Under the pieces are notes generated by a model. It saw only the letters and a list, made by a program, of their open reading frames with translations. It was not told where the DNA came from and did not search any database. Positions 53,967 through 63,354 of a stretch of 64,000 bases of DNA are shown here, one piece after another. Both the position numbers and the translations under genes were made by a program. Where the stretch lies: assembly GCA_947095585.1 (NCBI GenBank), contig OX352763.1, forward strand, positions 102,527,908 through 102,591,907, given 5' to 3'. The stretch comes from Nephrocerus scutellatus (Eukaryota > Arthropoda > Insecta > Diptera > Pipunculidae). Numbering within the stretch: the first letter of the stretch is position 1; each line of letters starts with the position of its first letter.

Positions 53967-54245
53967 CACTGTGTCACAGTGTTAGGCTCATCCTTCCGGA
54001 AGTGAACCTTATGGCTAAGCAATCTGGAAATTTTATTTATTTCCTTAATATTTGCACTATTATCGAATTGGGTTATTGGGTTATTATAAATTTGCATAGA
54101 ATTGATAGCTGCGACTAAACCGTTTTCGTCATAATAACTTGGTAAGTTATGTAGCGATAATGTTATGGGCCTTTCATTTTTCGGGGTGAATGTAAAACAT
54201 TTTTAATTTTTAGAAGTTCTTTTGTTTTATTGAACTCTTCAAAAT
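53967..54245 (-). pseudogene. LINE ORF1 (gag-like), 5' part before Harbinger B
   Basis: Encodes LHNLPSYYDENGLVAAINSM, QIYNNPITQFDNSANIKEIN and ISRLLSHKVHFRKDEPNTVT, the region before the zinc knuckles of Jockey/I-type ORF1 (an RRM-like domain followed by the (I/V)..L-L..KV-x-F-x-K..(E/D)...VTQC box). The 3' part is at 44142-44405. Confidence 0.75.
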
Positions 54246-54359
54246 TAATACTAGCGCGCGATAAAACTTATTGGTGACGGTAAATATCGCGAAAACAATC
54301 GAATCGCTTGAAAATCGTAGGAATGTTTCCTGTTTGTCTCTGTTTTGTCGCTTTTTTCA

Positions 54360-54850
54360 CAAGTGATGTTTAAGGGAAATATCCAGATGCATCCCGCCCA
54401 TTCTCGAACCCATCCGTAATACTCGTGCCTCAACTCGAGCCCATTATGAAAAAATTAGTATATTATAATTGTAAATTTAAATTTAATTGGAATGTTTATG
54501 TAAAGAATTAGGCAAAATATTATATTCGGCTGTTTAACAAAAACATGTCTTTTAGAAGTAAATTTAAAGTGGATCTACCAATAGGCCTATGTACTAACCA
54601 ATTCAGAGATTCCTTCTTTAGCCGCACTACAGTTATGTGGAATGAATTGCCCCATTCTGTGTTTTGCATTTATATGATCTGCAGTAATTTAAGACACGCG
54701 TTCATAGACATCTCATATTTTCCTCTCCCTAATTTCCTAACGCTCACGCTGTGCTAAGCACTATAATGGTGCAAATCCCTTCGGCGTGTGTACATTACAA
54801 AAAAACGAAAAATTTGTTTGTATATTTATTTATTAATTCATTGTTTAATT
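54360..54850 (+). pseudogene. LINE ORF2 C-terminal fragment
   Basis: The plus strand reads GKYPDASRPFSNPSVILVPQ in one frame (54380-54450). After about 90 bp of unrelated AT-rich sequence it reads TNQFRDSFFSRTTVMWNELP and, in another frame, FKTRVHRHL. It matches the tail at 37.2-37.6 kb (NQFRDSFFSRTIVMWNELPD). The 3' untranslated tail leads into an A-rich stretch at about 54840. Confidence 0.65.
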
Positions 54851-54925
54851 TATTGAAAAAAAAGTTATGATGTTTGAATATTTTAAAAAGTTCTTTAGAT
54901 AATAAATTTACCTTAAATGTTTTAA

Positions 54926-55541
54926 TTACTGGTGGTTTTTGTTGTGATCGTTGGTCTTGATGGTCTCCTGTTTTGGCCTATGTGTTTTTGTTTGAATTTC
55001 TGGAAACTGTTCTTCAAATTCGGTGTCTAATGCTTTTTCAGCAATATCGAAGTACTTGTCAATGCTTTCGTGGTCCTTTTGCTTCCGACTGCGAATGAGC
55101 TTCCGTATGTCGAAATCCCTCCTCAAATCTTTGTACTGTCGTCTTATGGCTTCGCAAAGATCCGCTCAATAGATCCTTTACACGCTTTTATGGTATCTCC
55201 AATACCATTTACGAGCTTTCCCACCGAAGAATATGTGTGCAAAATCTCCATTAAGCGACTGATGTGTAAGAGCTTGAATTCTATAGATGAATTACTCTAC
55301 GAAAATTTCAATTGGGAGAGGCCTCAAAATTTAAATTCCAGCTTTGAATGATCTTTGCAACCTTTTCTGAGTTCCCTCCAGTTTGTTGGTAATTACGTGT
55401 GAAGCTTCTTGTCGTCTCTTCGGCCGGAGTATTCGGTGGCGGGTATTGTCCTACTGGCGCCCAAAGGTCTTCAAATCGAACCGAATAGACTGGTCGTGCA
55501 TTCGCATCAGATCTAGCGTTTGGTGCCAGCTGACTTTGCAA
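54926..55541 (-). pseudogene. gypsy-type gag remnant
   Basis: 55308-55541 (minus) ends SEKVAKIIQSWNLNFEASPN, the start of the Retrotrans_gag capsid region. A different frame continues (about 55130-55300, with VNGIGDTI... in place of the W-rich core). 54926-55126 reads MRRDFDIRKLIRSRKQKDHE and SIDKYFDIAEKALD, the arm before nucleocapsid. Two frameshifts are needed. Directly upstream on the minus strand is the LTR-end-like TGTAACG block at 55571, so the gag would be in its normal place after the 5' LTR. Confidence 0.65.
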
Positions 55542-55570
55542 AAATTCAGTGTGTCGTTTATATAACCCTT

Positions 55571-55640
55571 TGTAACGTTCTTTCTCGACGGCTCGGGTGA
55601 CGCTCGCCGTATACCGTTCTGTTCCGTCTTTTCAGTTGCA
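55571..55640 (-). repeat. LTR-end-like TGTAACGTT block, second copy
   Basis: On minus, this ends ...CGAGCCGTCGAGAAAGAACG then TTACA at 55571, 30 bp before the gag start at 55541. It shares the GCTCGGGTGACGCTCGCCG box with 30865-30890. Confidence 0.5.
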
Positions 55641-55745
55641 AATTAAAAAGATGTATATTTTTTGGTATTTTTTCATAAAAGTTTTATTTATTATAAAAAT
55701 GTGTGTGTGTATTAACATATCTAATATATTTTACTTATATCATAA

Positions 55746-56489
55746 CTACTGGTAAGGAAAAATAGGGTGTTCGGTGGTCAGGTAAGGAGGTGAAATGCTC
55801 GGAAGGAAGCGGTCAGGCAAGACCCAGACACTACAACCTTCGTTGCGTTTAGCTGCCGTGTGCGGTTTCGGAGTGAAGCTCCGTACCCTACATGCAGGTA
55901 GAAGTGCGACAATCAGCAAGTCAGGCAGAGCCTCGGCATTACTAATTGTTTCACTTGCGTGCAGTGAGAGGTTTGGTTTAGCAATAGGTCGGAAAAGTTC
56001 CAGGCTTATTGCGTTCACTTGCCTTTCATGCAACGAACTTTGTGGTCAATTTCTACCGCACGCAGAAGCACTGAATGTAGTGTATTGCACTAGTTCGGTG
56101 TTGTCTTCTCTCTTCTGCTTTGAATTTTTGCTTACCATGTGTAATATTTTCTTTAGTCTGGTTGGGAATTTTGTATTTTCTCCCTCAGGTGACCGACTAC
56201 CATGTCCACCTCTAGAAGGCATCGGAGGGAATATATGGGCCGAACCATTTTTGTCCTTTGACTTTTGAGTGAAGGGTGTTATGTCTTTTGCCTAACACTC
56301 CGCACGACAGTTTGGACAAAATGGTTTGTTGCTAATTGCATCCATAATGCATAGTTTGTGAATAAAGTGGGCACACGGGGTTTTTGCAATTTCGATGTCT
56401 GGACCAAGGTCTTCATTACAAACGCTACATATAAAAACGTCGTCTTGATTAAGCACCAGCTAGTTTTCCTCGCTACGGTAGACTGCCAT
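55746..56489 (-). pseudogene. RING-H2 finger protein, single 248-codon frame with three stops
   Basis: From ATG at 56489 one frame runs 248 codons to a stop at 55746, with internal stops only at codons 10 (TAG), 66 (TAG) and 148 (TGA). Residues about 20-62 read FICSVCNEDLGPDIEIAKTP, CAHFIHKLC and PFCPNC. The spacing C-x2-C-x14-C-x-H-x2-H-x2-C-x10-C-x2-C is a complete RING-H2 zinc-binding set, the E2-binding fold of ubiquitin ligases. The rest is Ser/Pro-rich with a basic patch (TRLKKILHMVSKNSKQKR). AATAAA signals follow at about 55690. It may be a retrocopied gene, or an accessory ORF of the adjacent LTR element, whose LTR end starts 100 bp downstream. Confidence 0.6.
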
Positions 56490-57069
56490 TTCTAATGATA
56501 GTGAGACAGCGGAAAAAAACCTTTTACTGATTTCAGATCAAGCGAAAGAAGGATAATTAATAATACCAAACGTTATAAAGGTAATTGTTCTTTACTAAAA
56601 TAATAGTCAGATATAATCGGGACTTAAAAATAGCTCGGTTACTAACTGAGTCTTTAACATTGAGTTAAGGTGTGCATTATACGGGGTCGACAGCAAATAG
56701 CCAGCCTGAGCCGACTATACAAAAAAATTTAAATAAACTATTAGAAACAATTTCTTTTGTTCCACGAGCACACCTCGCAAGGCCTGATCAAACATTGGTC
56801 AATTGGCAGCGTTACACTAATTTCCCTAATCGAATTCCAATATGCCTGCACCACCGATGCGTGGGACGCTTTTCCGAACAAATACTTAATTGGAACCGCG
56901 ACATTACTCGATTATTGACCATCAATTGGTAAAAATAACCAAACTGCAATAACTCTAAACGCACTCTGAGTGGATAGTTGACCCGGAGAAGTCGACGAGT
57001 CCTAACAGTATTCCAAGCCAAAGCAATATCTAAAAAAAAAACCTAAAATAACTATAACTCAAAATAAAA
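56490..57069. other. no gene recognised
   Basis: A plus frame at 56672-56932 has no domain. The sequence is otherwise AT-rich. Confidence 0.5.
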
Positions 57070-57310
57070 AATAAGCGGTCAGCTATTCCGGGAGCAATCT
57101 ACAACATAAAACCGAAATCCAGCTAAATGTAACATCTCAAAACAAAATATCTCAAAAACAAACTATAACCCCCCAAAAAAATGAAGCGGTCGGCTATTCC
57201 GGAAGAAATCTACAAAATAAAACCGAATTCCAGCTAAATGTAACATCTCAAAACAAAATATATCAAAAAAACTATAACCCCACAAAAAAAAAATTAAAAA
57301 TCAAAACGAA
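57070..57310. repeat. tandem duplication of about 112 bp, with a partial third copy
   Basis: AAGCGGTC(A/G)GCTATTCCGG, then ATCTACAA(C/A)ATAAAACCGA and CCAGCTAAATGTAACATCTC, occurs at about 57073 and 57185. A shorter relative (GGACAGCTATTCCGGATGAA) is at about 57437. Confidence 0.75.
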
Positions 57311-57506
57311 ATGAAACCGAATTCCAGCCCAAAACAATTAAATAAGGCGTAAAAAAATACCGAGAATCTGCCACGAAACAAGTCATGATTTAAAATCAAG
57401 TATTATCTGTATTATATCTATAAACCACCGCCATGTGGACAGCTATTCCGGATGAAAACACGAAGTACAACCTGTTAATTTAATAAGAACGAGAACAAAC
57501 ATTTGT

Positions 57507-58110
57507 TTAGTCAGTAAAATCTATTTCATTCGCTCTTAGTACAGCTTTAGTCTGACTGATGCAAAGATGTCCCATTTGTTGATGCCAAACATCAATACTC
57601 TCACGTCGCACAGAACAATTAGATGCAATTAACTCTTGAGGAGCATTTACTTTGAATAGCATTTTATACAATCGCCGACAACGAACTCCTACAGCAGCAA
57701 CAGAACTATCACTTTTCAGAATTTTGCATTTTTCGTTGTTAGAGATCAAAGTATAGTTCCTGTCTATAGTGCTACCGGACGAAAACAAATTTATTAAGAT
57801 ATCTGGTACAAAAAATACGTTAACCAGCTTCATTGCTATCCACTCTTTTTCATTAAAAGCTAAAATATAAACGACCTTTTCCGAATGCCATGATTTCGTT
57901 TCCGTTGCCTACGGTAACAGAAAGTGGTTTTTCAAAAGGTGTGTACTTACTTAGCCATTCACGCCTGTATGTCATATGCTCACTTGCCCCTGAGTCTAAA
58001 ACCCAGTCTTCGCCCGTCACACAATCATCCTCACGATTTGTCGTATTACAAACTAGAGCTTCACAAACGGTTGTTTCTTTTTGTGCACACCAAATCTTGC
58101 GATAAATTTT
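57507..58110 (-). pseudogene. copia protease and pre-integrase region
   Basis: Minus strand about 58110-57880 encodes EDWVLDSGASEHMTYRREWL, PFEKPLSVTVGNGNEIMAFG: the copia-type protease with its D-SG active site. After a frameshift, 57507-57833 encodes NVFFVPDILINLFSSGS and IDVWHQQMGHLCISQTKAVL, the GAG-pre-integrase box (WH-x-x-(M/L)GH). Integrase core and RT do not follow. A 30-bp sequence at 57471-57500 (TTAATTTAATAAG-ACGAGAACAAA) is repeated at about 59388-59414, beyond the gag. Confidence 0.8.
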
Positions 58111-58114
58111 TAAC

Positions 58115-59000
58115 CCACTTCCTAAATCCCGATTTTATTGAAATTTTGCACATATGTGTATCTTCCATGACCGCTCCCATTCAAATATTTTACAAAAAGT
58201 ACCCGATTTTCTTTAAATTTTATACACATCTGTATGTGTATCTCCAATGGAAAACACTTTTTGTAAAAATTTGGAAGTGATCGGGCCCCGGGGTCGGGGG
58301 ACACCCATACAAATTTTATAAAAAGAATTACCCGATTTTCTTCAAATTTTATGGACATGGACAACACTTTTTCTAAATATTTGGAAGTGATCGGGCCCCG
58401 GGGTCGGGGGGCATCCACACAAATCTTATAAAAAATGTACCCGATTTTCTTCAAATTTTATACGCATGTGTATCTCCGTTAGGCAACACTTATTAAAATT
58501 TATAAGTGATCGGACCCCGGGGTTGGGGGGCACTCATACAAATTTTATCAAAAAAGGACCCGATTTTCTTCAAATTTTATACACATGTGTATCTCTGATG
58601 GACACCACTTTTTGTAAATATTTGTTAGTGATGGGGTCGGGGGGCGACCATAAAAATAAAAAAAAAACCTTAAAGTAGCCGATTGTCGTAAAATTGTATA
58701 CGCGAGTGTATCTCCGACGGACAACATTTTTTGTAAAAATGTTGGCGTGGTCGGGCCTTGTTGACGGAATGCCCCATTAAAATTTTTAAAAATTTACCCG
58801 ATTTTCTTCAAATTTTATACAAACATGTTTAATCCTACGGACAATGCTTTTTGTAAAAATTTTGCAGTGGCCCCAAGGCCAAGGGGCTTCCATATACATT
58901 TTTAAAAATTAGCCCGATTTTCTTTAAATTTTATGGACATGTGTATCTACGATGGAAACACTTTTTGTAAACATTTTGGAGCGATTACGATAAGGGGCAG
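58115..59000. repeat. satellite array, about 7 copies of a 110-130 bp unit
   Basis: CCCGATTTTCTT(T/C)AAATTTTAT starts units at 58202, 58331, 58440, 58559, 58797 and 58913, with a diverged one at about 58679. Each continues with a CACATGTGTATCTCC box, CACTTTTTGTAAA(A/T)ATTTGG, GTGATCGGGCCCCGGGGTCG and (A)CCCATACAAATTTTAT. It lies between the copia gag and the copia protease, exactly where the CCHC zinc knuckle should be coded. Monomers also occur at 43745-43965. Confidence 0.9.
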
Positions 59001-59400
59001 CGAGCGCATTGCTGTCTGTCTTTGGCTTTGAAATTGATATTGAACGATCTAATTCGCCAATTCGTGCTTCCTCCATCATCAGCCGCGATCTCAGATTTTC
59101 AATTGTTTGACTTTTAATTTCGGTCGACTACCACGCACTAAAGAAATTTGAAAACTGACTAGGCAGAGTCATTAACACTTTCGTCACAATCTTGGATGAC
59201 GACACTTGCTCACCGCATTCGTCTAACTGGTGTGCGAGACTTTCAATGAATAATATTTTAACTTGGAACTTCCAAGTTGTCCATAGCTCTAAGCATTGAA
59301 GCTTTTCGATTTTTAAAATTTCACTGTCCATTTCGTGCGATTCCAAAATAAAATATTTCTCGCAAAATGCAAATAAAATCAAATAACCTCTTAATTTAAT
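59001..59400 (-). pseudogene. copia gag (UBN2-type) fragment
   Basis: 59128-59382 (minus) encodes ILKIEKLQCLELWTTWKFQV, then L and DECGEQVSSSKIVTKVLMTL, PSQFSNFFSAW, the copia-family gag pattern (KL.G..NW-x-x-WK...V..L..LP-x-x-(Y/F)). After TAG the frame continues STEIKSQTIENLRSRLMMEE and ARIGELDRSISI to the satellite border at about 58995. The N-terminus upstream of 59382 is short. Confidence 0.8.
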
Positions 59401-59825
59401 AAGTACGAGAACAAAAATTATTGGTCACCCACCCTTCCGCAATTTAAAACACAAATGATTTGAGAGAGAAAATAAATACCCTAGGTTTGTTTAATATACT
59501 ATTGTGAGAGTATTATTTACAAGCATTAGAAGTATAATTATAATGTTTCTGAAGAAATGTTACTTTAAAATAAAAAAAACCGACCAGATCAATGAAGACA
59601 TAGATGATTCAAGGGAAGGGAGAAGTGACATTGTGCAAGATATGCACAATGTCGCTTCTTTTCAAATTACATTTTCCCACACTTCAACGTCGGTAACATG
59701 AGTATAACGCGGTGCATTGAACGAATGCACGCGAGATATATTAAATGAGAACACTCGCCGAGTTTAGATCAGTACAAAGACTAACTTTATTATTCAATTT
59801 GATTAACGAAGAAGCATGCATAATT
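59401..59825. other. no gene recognised; upstream of copia gag
   Basis: Expected location of the 5' LTR of the copia remnant (minus), but no LTR pair could be matched. A 65-codon plus frame (59504-59701) lacks a domain. Confidence 0.4.
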
Positions 59826-60045
59826 CTTGGTCTGTCCAGAAGGGATCAGACTGCGATAAAATTAAAACAAAGTCTCGATCTGTCCAGATGGGATCAGACT
59901 GAAAGATAAATAAACATTAGATATTAATATGATCATACATAAAAGTCTCGGTCTGTCCAGAATGAATCAGACAGCGAGATAAATAAACAAAGTCTCGATC
60001 TGTCCATAGGGGATCAGACTGAGAGATAAATAAATCTGCAGACGA
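59826..60045. repeat. four hairpin-forming units (TCTGTCC...GGATCAGA)
   Basis: GGTCTGTCCAGAAGGGATCA, GATCTGTCCAGATGGGATCA, GGTCTGTCCAGAATGAATCA and GATCTGTCCATAGGGGATCA occur at about 59829, 59878, 59949 and 59998. Each is followed by GAC(T/A)G(C/A)(G/A)A and by GATAAATAAA in three of four. The arms (GTCTGTCC and GGATCAGAC) can pair around a 4-6 base loop with one bulge. Spacing is 49-71 bp. Confidence 0.75.
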
Positions 60046-60985
60046 TTATGTTACGAGGCATAATTCCTTATCTTTAAGCACTAAAGCACAGAGTGCTTTA
60101 GAATTGAGGAAGTGCTGACGTCGCCGAAAGTGTTGACGTTACTCGCGCGATGCAAAAGCCAAGGCGAAATATATTTAGAGCTCACTTTATAGTATTAAGT
60201 AAATTTAAATTCGTTCTATAATAATAATACATAATAATAAAAGTAAAAAATAGTAATAGTATTAATTAATTTATATATTTCTGAACAAACTCACATTAAT
60301 TTCACTTTTTTTCTTGATATTTCTTCTTCTTTTTTTTTCAAGTTATTTAACGAACTCAACACAAAACCACTGACGTTAAAATTTGCTAACGAATGACCGC
60401 GAATTTCATTTCACAGAAAACAAAACCCATTTCCAATAATTCCAATGCACTGACATGCACCCACCACCGCCTTGCGCGTGCTAACAGAGCGGCTATTGAA
60501 TCTTGAAACCACAGATATCCATAGTTCGTGTGTTAGAAACGATCAGTTGATGAAAAAAAAAAAGGGACGGGGAGTGACGCCACAAACTCACAGTCGAGAG
60601 AAATATATAATAATTTTACATGAGTAATATTATTATATATTAAGAAATTAATTATGCGATTCGAGTAGGGTTGCCAGGGGTTTCCCAAAAAAAAAAACAG
60701 AATCACAACCAAAACAAGGTGTCCGGTACAATTGTACGCAAAACAACAGGCGTAGTCATGTTTTGAGTGTTACCTATCTTCTATAGATCTAAGTCAGTTG
60801 AGCTTAGCAAATCCAAATAGGTGTTGTGCGCGCTTTGTTAGCGGAAATGAGCTTCAATTGTTGGCGCCGTATACCACGATATTGTCTAAATATTTTTCTA
60901 TTAGAGTGAATAATTTCACCTTCTTTTCCTTGGCTAAACATGCGTATTTCTTTTGTTTTATAAATGTCAAGTTTATACCTTTGCA
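60046..60985. other. no gene recognised
   Basis: AT-rich with T tracts. 60085-60110 has an inverted pair (TAAAGCACAGAGTGCTTTA). Minus frames at 60804-60986 show no domain. Confidence 0.5.
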
Positions 60986-60988
60986 TAT

Positions 60989-61050
60989 TGTAACGTTGTT
61001 TGCTGGGGTTACCCTAGTCGGAACGCCAAGGGTTCGTTTCGTTAAATAAA
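60989..61050 (-). repeat. LTR-end-like TGTAACGTT block, third copy
   Basis: TGTAACGTTGTTTGCTGGGG then TTACCCTAGTCGG and GGGTTCGTTTCG. It shares its first 12 bases and the GGGTTCGTTT box with 30849-30900. On the minus strand it follows the end of the gypsy-type pol tail. Confidence 0.4.
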
Positions 61051-61884
61051 TTGTTGCCCCGGGATTAGCCGGATGGTGATGCTGACGTCTCCTGGCCTGG
61101 CGGTAATGGTTATGGTGTCGTCCGGGTTGCGCCGTCCATGTATCTGGCATCCGGTTCGATCTGGGCGAATACGGAAGCGTCTTTGTCGGTCTGGTATGGC
61201 TATTCCCTCAAATAGATCCCATACTTCGGGTGGTACTGGCTCTACTGGGGCGAACTGGCTGATTGGTACTGGTGGGTTAGTTGCTGCTTGCTCTGGAATT
61301 GTGACGGGATGGTTGGGGATCTCGTTGGTGACGACGGTGATTCCTTTGTCGGGCTCTTTGAGTATGCGGACGTCAGTTATTATGGCCTTGTCGGGGAGTA
61401 TTGAGACGTCGGCAGCTCCCTTTCGTGGCGGAAAAAATGGGAAAGCGGTAGCGGCGGTACCTTTCAACCTCGGAGCTATCCTGCATAAATTATGCAGCTC
61501 GTTTGCTGTGAGTGGGAAATGGTGCCGTGCTGGCTTGTTTCGACGGTGGGAGCCTGGCGCGGGAGCCTTGGTGGTAAACTTGGTTGTTTTGCTTCCTACG
61601 GGTGGGGTGGACATTGTGGTACTTGCCACTGGTCTGGCTGGTGACTTAGTTTTGACTGATCTGTTGGGCGATTTGGTTGTGACTGCTTCGTATGTCTGGC
61701 CGTGGTTACCTACAACGTGAGCATTAGCTGTAGGGGATGCGTCGTTGATATTTATTTGTTTTATATCTTTTACGCGTGCCGTAATTTTTCTTTTTTGGTC
61801 GCCTTCTAATGGATAGACTACTGGTAAGATTTTTTCGGTATATGCGGTATGGTCCGACAAATCTGGTTGCGAGCTTGGCTGCAA
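61042..61884 (-). CDS. 280-codon frame overlapping and extending a gypsy pol end
   Basis: The longest single frame of the eastern part. Its first 25 codons overlap, in another frame, the integrase GPY/F box (FVGPYRIYRK). It then reads NDASPTANAHVVGNHGQTYE, a Pro/Thr/Lys-rich middle, NELHNLCRIAPRLKGTA, PEVWDLFEGIAIP, RRFRIRPDRTGCQI and DTITITARPGDVSITIRLIP ending in FI. The C-terminal 70 residues alternate polar and hydrophobic residues and look like a small beta-rich domain. It is probably the C-terminal extension or a 3' ORF of this gypsy-type element. The first part recurs at 40605-40850 and 41290-41440. No function is assigned. Confidence 0.5.
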   Translation of the reverse strand: MQPSSQPDLSDHTAYTEKILPVVYPLEGDQKRKITARVKDIKQININDASPTANAHVVGNHGQTYEAVTTKSPNRSVKTKSPARPVASTTMSTPPVGSKTTKFTTKAPAPGSHRRNKPARHHFPLTANELHNLCRIAPRLKGTAATAFPFFPPRKGAADVSILPDKAIITDVRILKEPDKGITVVTNEIPNHPVTIPEQAATNPPVPISQFAPVEPVPPEVWDLFEGIAIPDRQRRFRIRPDRTGCQIHGRRNPDDTITITARPGDVSITIRLIPGQQFI

Positions 61885-62460
61885 ACTGGTCGGTGGCAGA
61901 CGAGAGCGGTCGGTGACGGTAGTATACTAATTCTCCTATAGCTGGGGACCATAGTCGGCGTCGGAGGTCGTAGTAGCTTGACCAGTTTAAAGATGTCGTG
62001 TAGCGTCTTCATACGTTTGGAGGTACTGGACCGGTGGTTCAGGCAAATATCGGGAGTCGTTGGCAATCGAAGTTCGCGACCGGTATGCGGCGGAGTAACC
62101 TGTCGTTTTGTGTTTGCTGGTATATATTGCCAGCATCAAGGTGACCGTCCCATTTTCGGTGGTCTTGTCGGATGTACTGGAAGATCATGGTCTTTATCAC
62201 CCGATTCAACCGTTCGGTCGGATTTGCTTGTGGTATGTACGGTGGTGTAAATCGGTGTTCGATGTGGAGTTCAGCCAACAATTCTTGGAATTGCTTACTA
62301 CGATATTGGGTCCCATTATCAGTAATTAGCCGCTTCTGGCACACATACCAGCTTAAGATCCGCTCGCGAAATCCGCGGGTCAAGGCAGCGGTGGTTGAAT
62401 CGCGCAAGGCCATGAATTCCGCCCACTTTGTGAATCGGTCGTGGAACACCAAAATCTATA
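61800..62460 (-). pseudogene. gypsy-type integrase remnant
   Basis: 62039-62452 encodes VFHDRFTKWAEFMALR (D1), KRLITDNGTQYRSKQFQELL (D2) and PPYIPQANPTERLNRVIKTM (E, in the NPTER variant of this clade), a complete DD35E core. After a frameshift near 62110 the GYSAAY box and EYLQTYEDATRHL-like linker appear. The GPY/F box (AAKLA.RFVGPYRIYRK) is at about 61860-61900. RT and RNase H are absent upstream of 62460. Confidence 0.8.
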
Positions 62461-63090
62461 TGTTGTTAATATTATTCAACACAACCGTATTCCAACATGA
62501 CTATAGTGACTCCACCAGTGAATCCGGTGAGGAAACAGCCACACTGTCGTCAAAAAAAAAACAAAAAAAACTCTAGCTTACTATCACAAGAAGTATGAAT
62601 GAATGAATTTCTAAACTCCACAAACAAAGTTACGAAAATTCCGAACCGCGTAAAGCCAGTTATCTTCTGGTGAGCGAGTCAGCCTTCCGAAATCCAAAAT
62701 GATAACCATCGCGACGAATTCAAATTCTAGTTATATATGAACTTGGTAGGCCGTAGCCAAGATTTATATGATTGTACAAATCAATATAACTTCGTAACAA
62801 AGGTAAGTATATGTGAACTTTCATGTATGCAATTATATATATTTAAATGTACCTTCTATAGCTAAGAATAATGTAAGTAAATAATTTAAATGTAACTTCG
62901 TAAATAGGTAAGTATACTCGTACTTGAAGACTCGTTGGTTGGAAGCAGAGACGGCAGCAACAACCGCCGCTGAAGAATTCCATGATTTGTCTACAATTTT
63001 GGCACCTGACGAAATGGCACAATGACGATATAGAAACGTTATCTCAATATTTTGACAACGAATAACAAATATCGGACATTGGCAGTAATG
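62461..63090. other. no gene recognised
   Basis: The plus strand around 62490-62576 encodes YSDSTSESGEETATLSSKKK and a stop, a Ser/Glu then Lys-rich end, which could be an exon end or chance. Near 62786 and 62893 the box TAACTTCGTAA followed by GGTAAGTATA is duplicated. Confidence 0.4.
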
Positions 63091-63092
63091 TA

Positions 63093-63326
63093 TTGATGAA
63101 AAGCTGGGATGACATTTTGCAATTCAACAAGGAATGGTATGATTCTGATGACAGAATGGAAAATGGTCCCCATCAATCAGTTGATGAAAAGCTTGGTAAC
63201 ATTTATAATTTTAATTTTACTCCCTATAGGGGTGAAGAACGTCCTGCTCGTTTGCCTTTGAAATCCACTGCAGACACGTATAGAGAACTATTGTGGACGA
63301 TACAAAAAAAGTGGCGAAAACATTAA
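63093..63326 (+). CDS. 77-codon frame upstream of the 66-bp array, unknown
   Basis: Reads MKSWDDILQFNKEWYDSDDR, MENGPHQSVDEKLGNIYNFN and EERPARLPLKSTADTYRELL: acidic then basic, with normal amino-acid use for AT-rich DNA. It ends 20 bp before a region that leads into the tandem repeat in another frame. It may be part of an unrecognised element protein. Confidence 0.25.
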   Translation: MMKSWDDILQFNKEWYDSDDRMENGPHQSVDEKLGNIYNFNFTPYRGEERPARLPLKSTADTYRELLWTIQKKWRKH

Positions 63327-63354
63327 ATGAAATAATTGTCAGCAGCGATAAAGA

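Noticed and set aside
25480..56489. Internal stops that seem to replace Trp (TGG to TGA/TAG) in the Merlin transposase, PTAR1-like pseudogene and RING frame, suggesting recoding or G-to-A editing
   Set aside because: Few cases, the expected Trp is only inferred, and other lesions (frameshifts, deletions) are common. Ordinary C-to-T decay explains it.
61073..61720. 215-codon plus-strand frame opposite the gypsy tail ORF
   Set aside because: The minus frame (280 codons) shares sequence with other gypsy fragments. The plus frame is its shadow.
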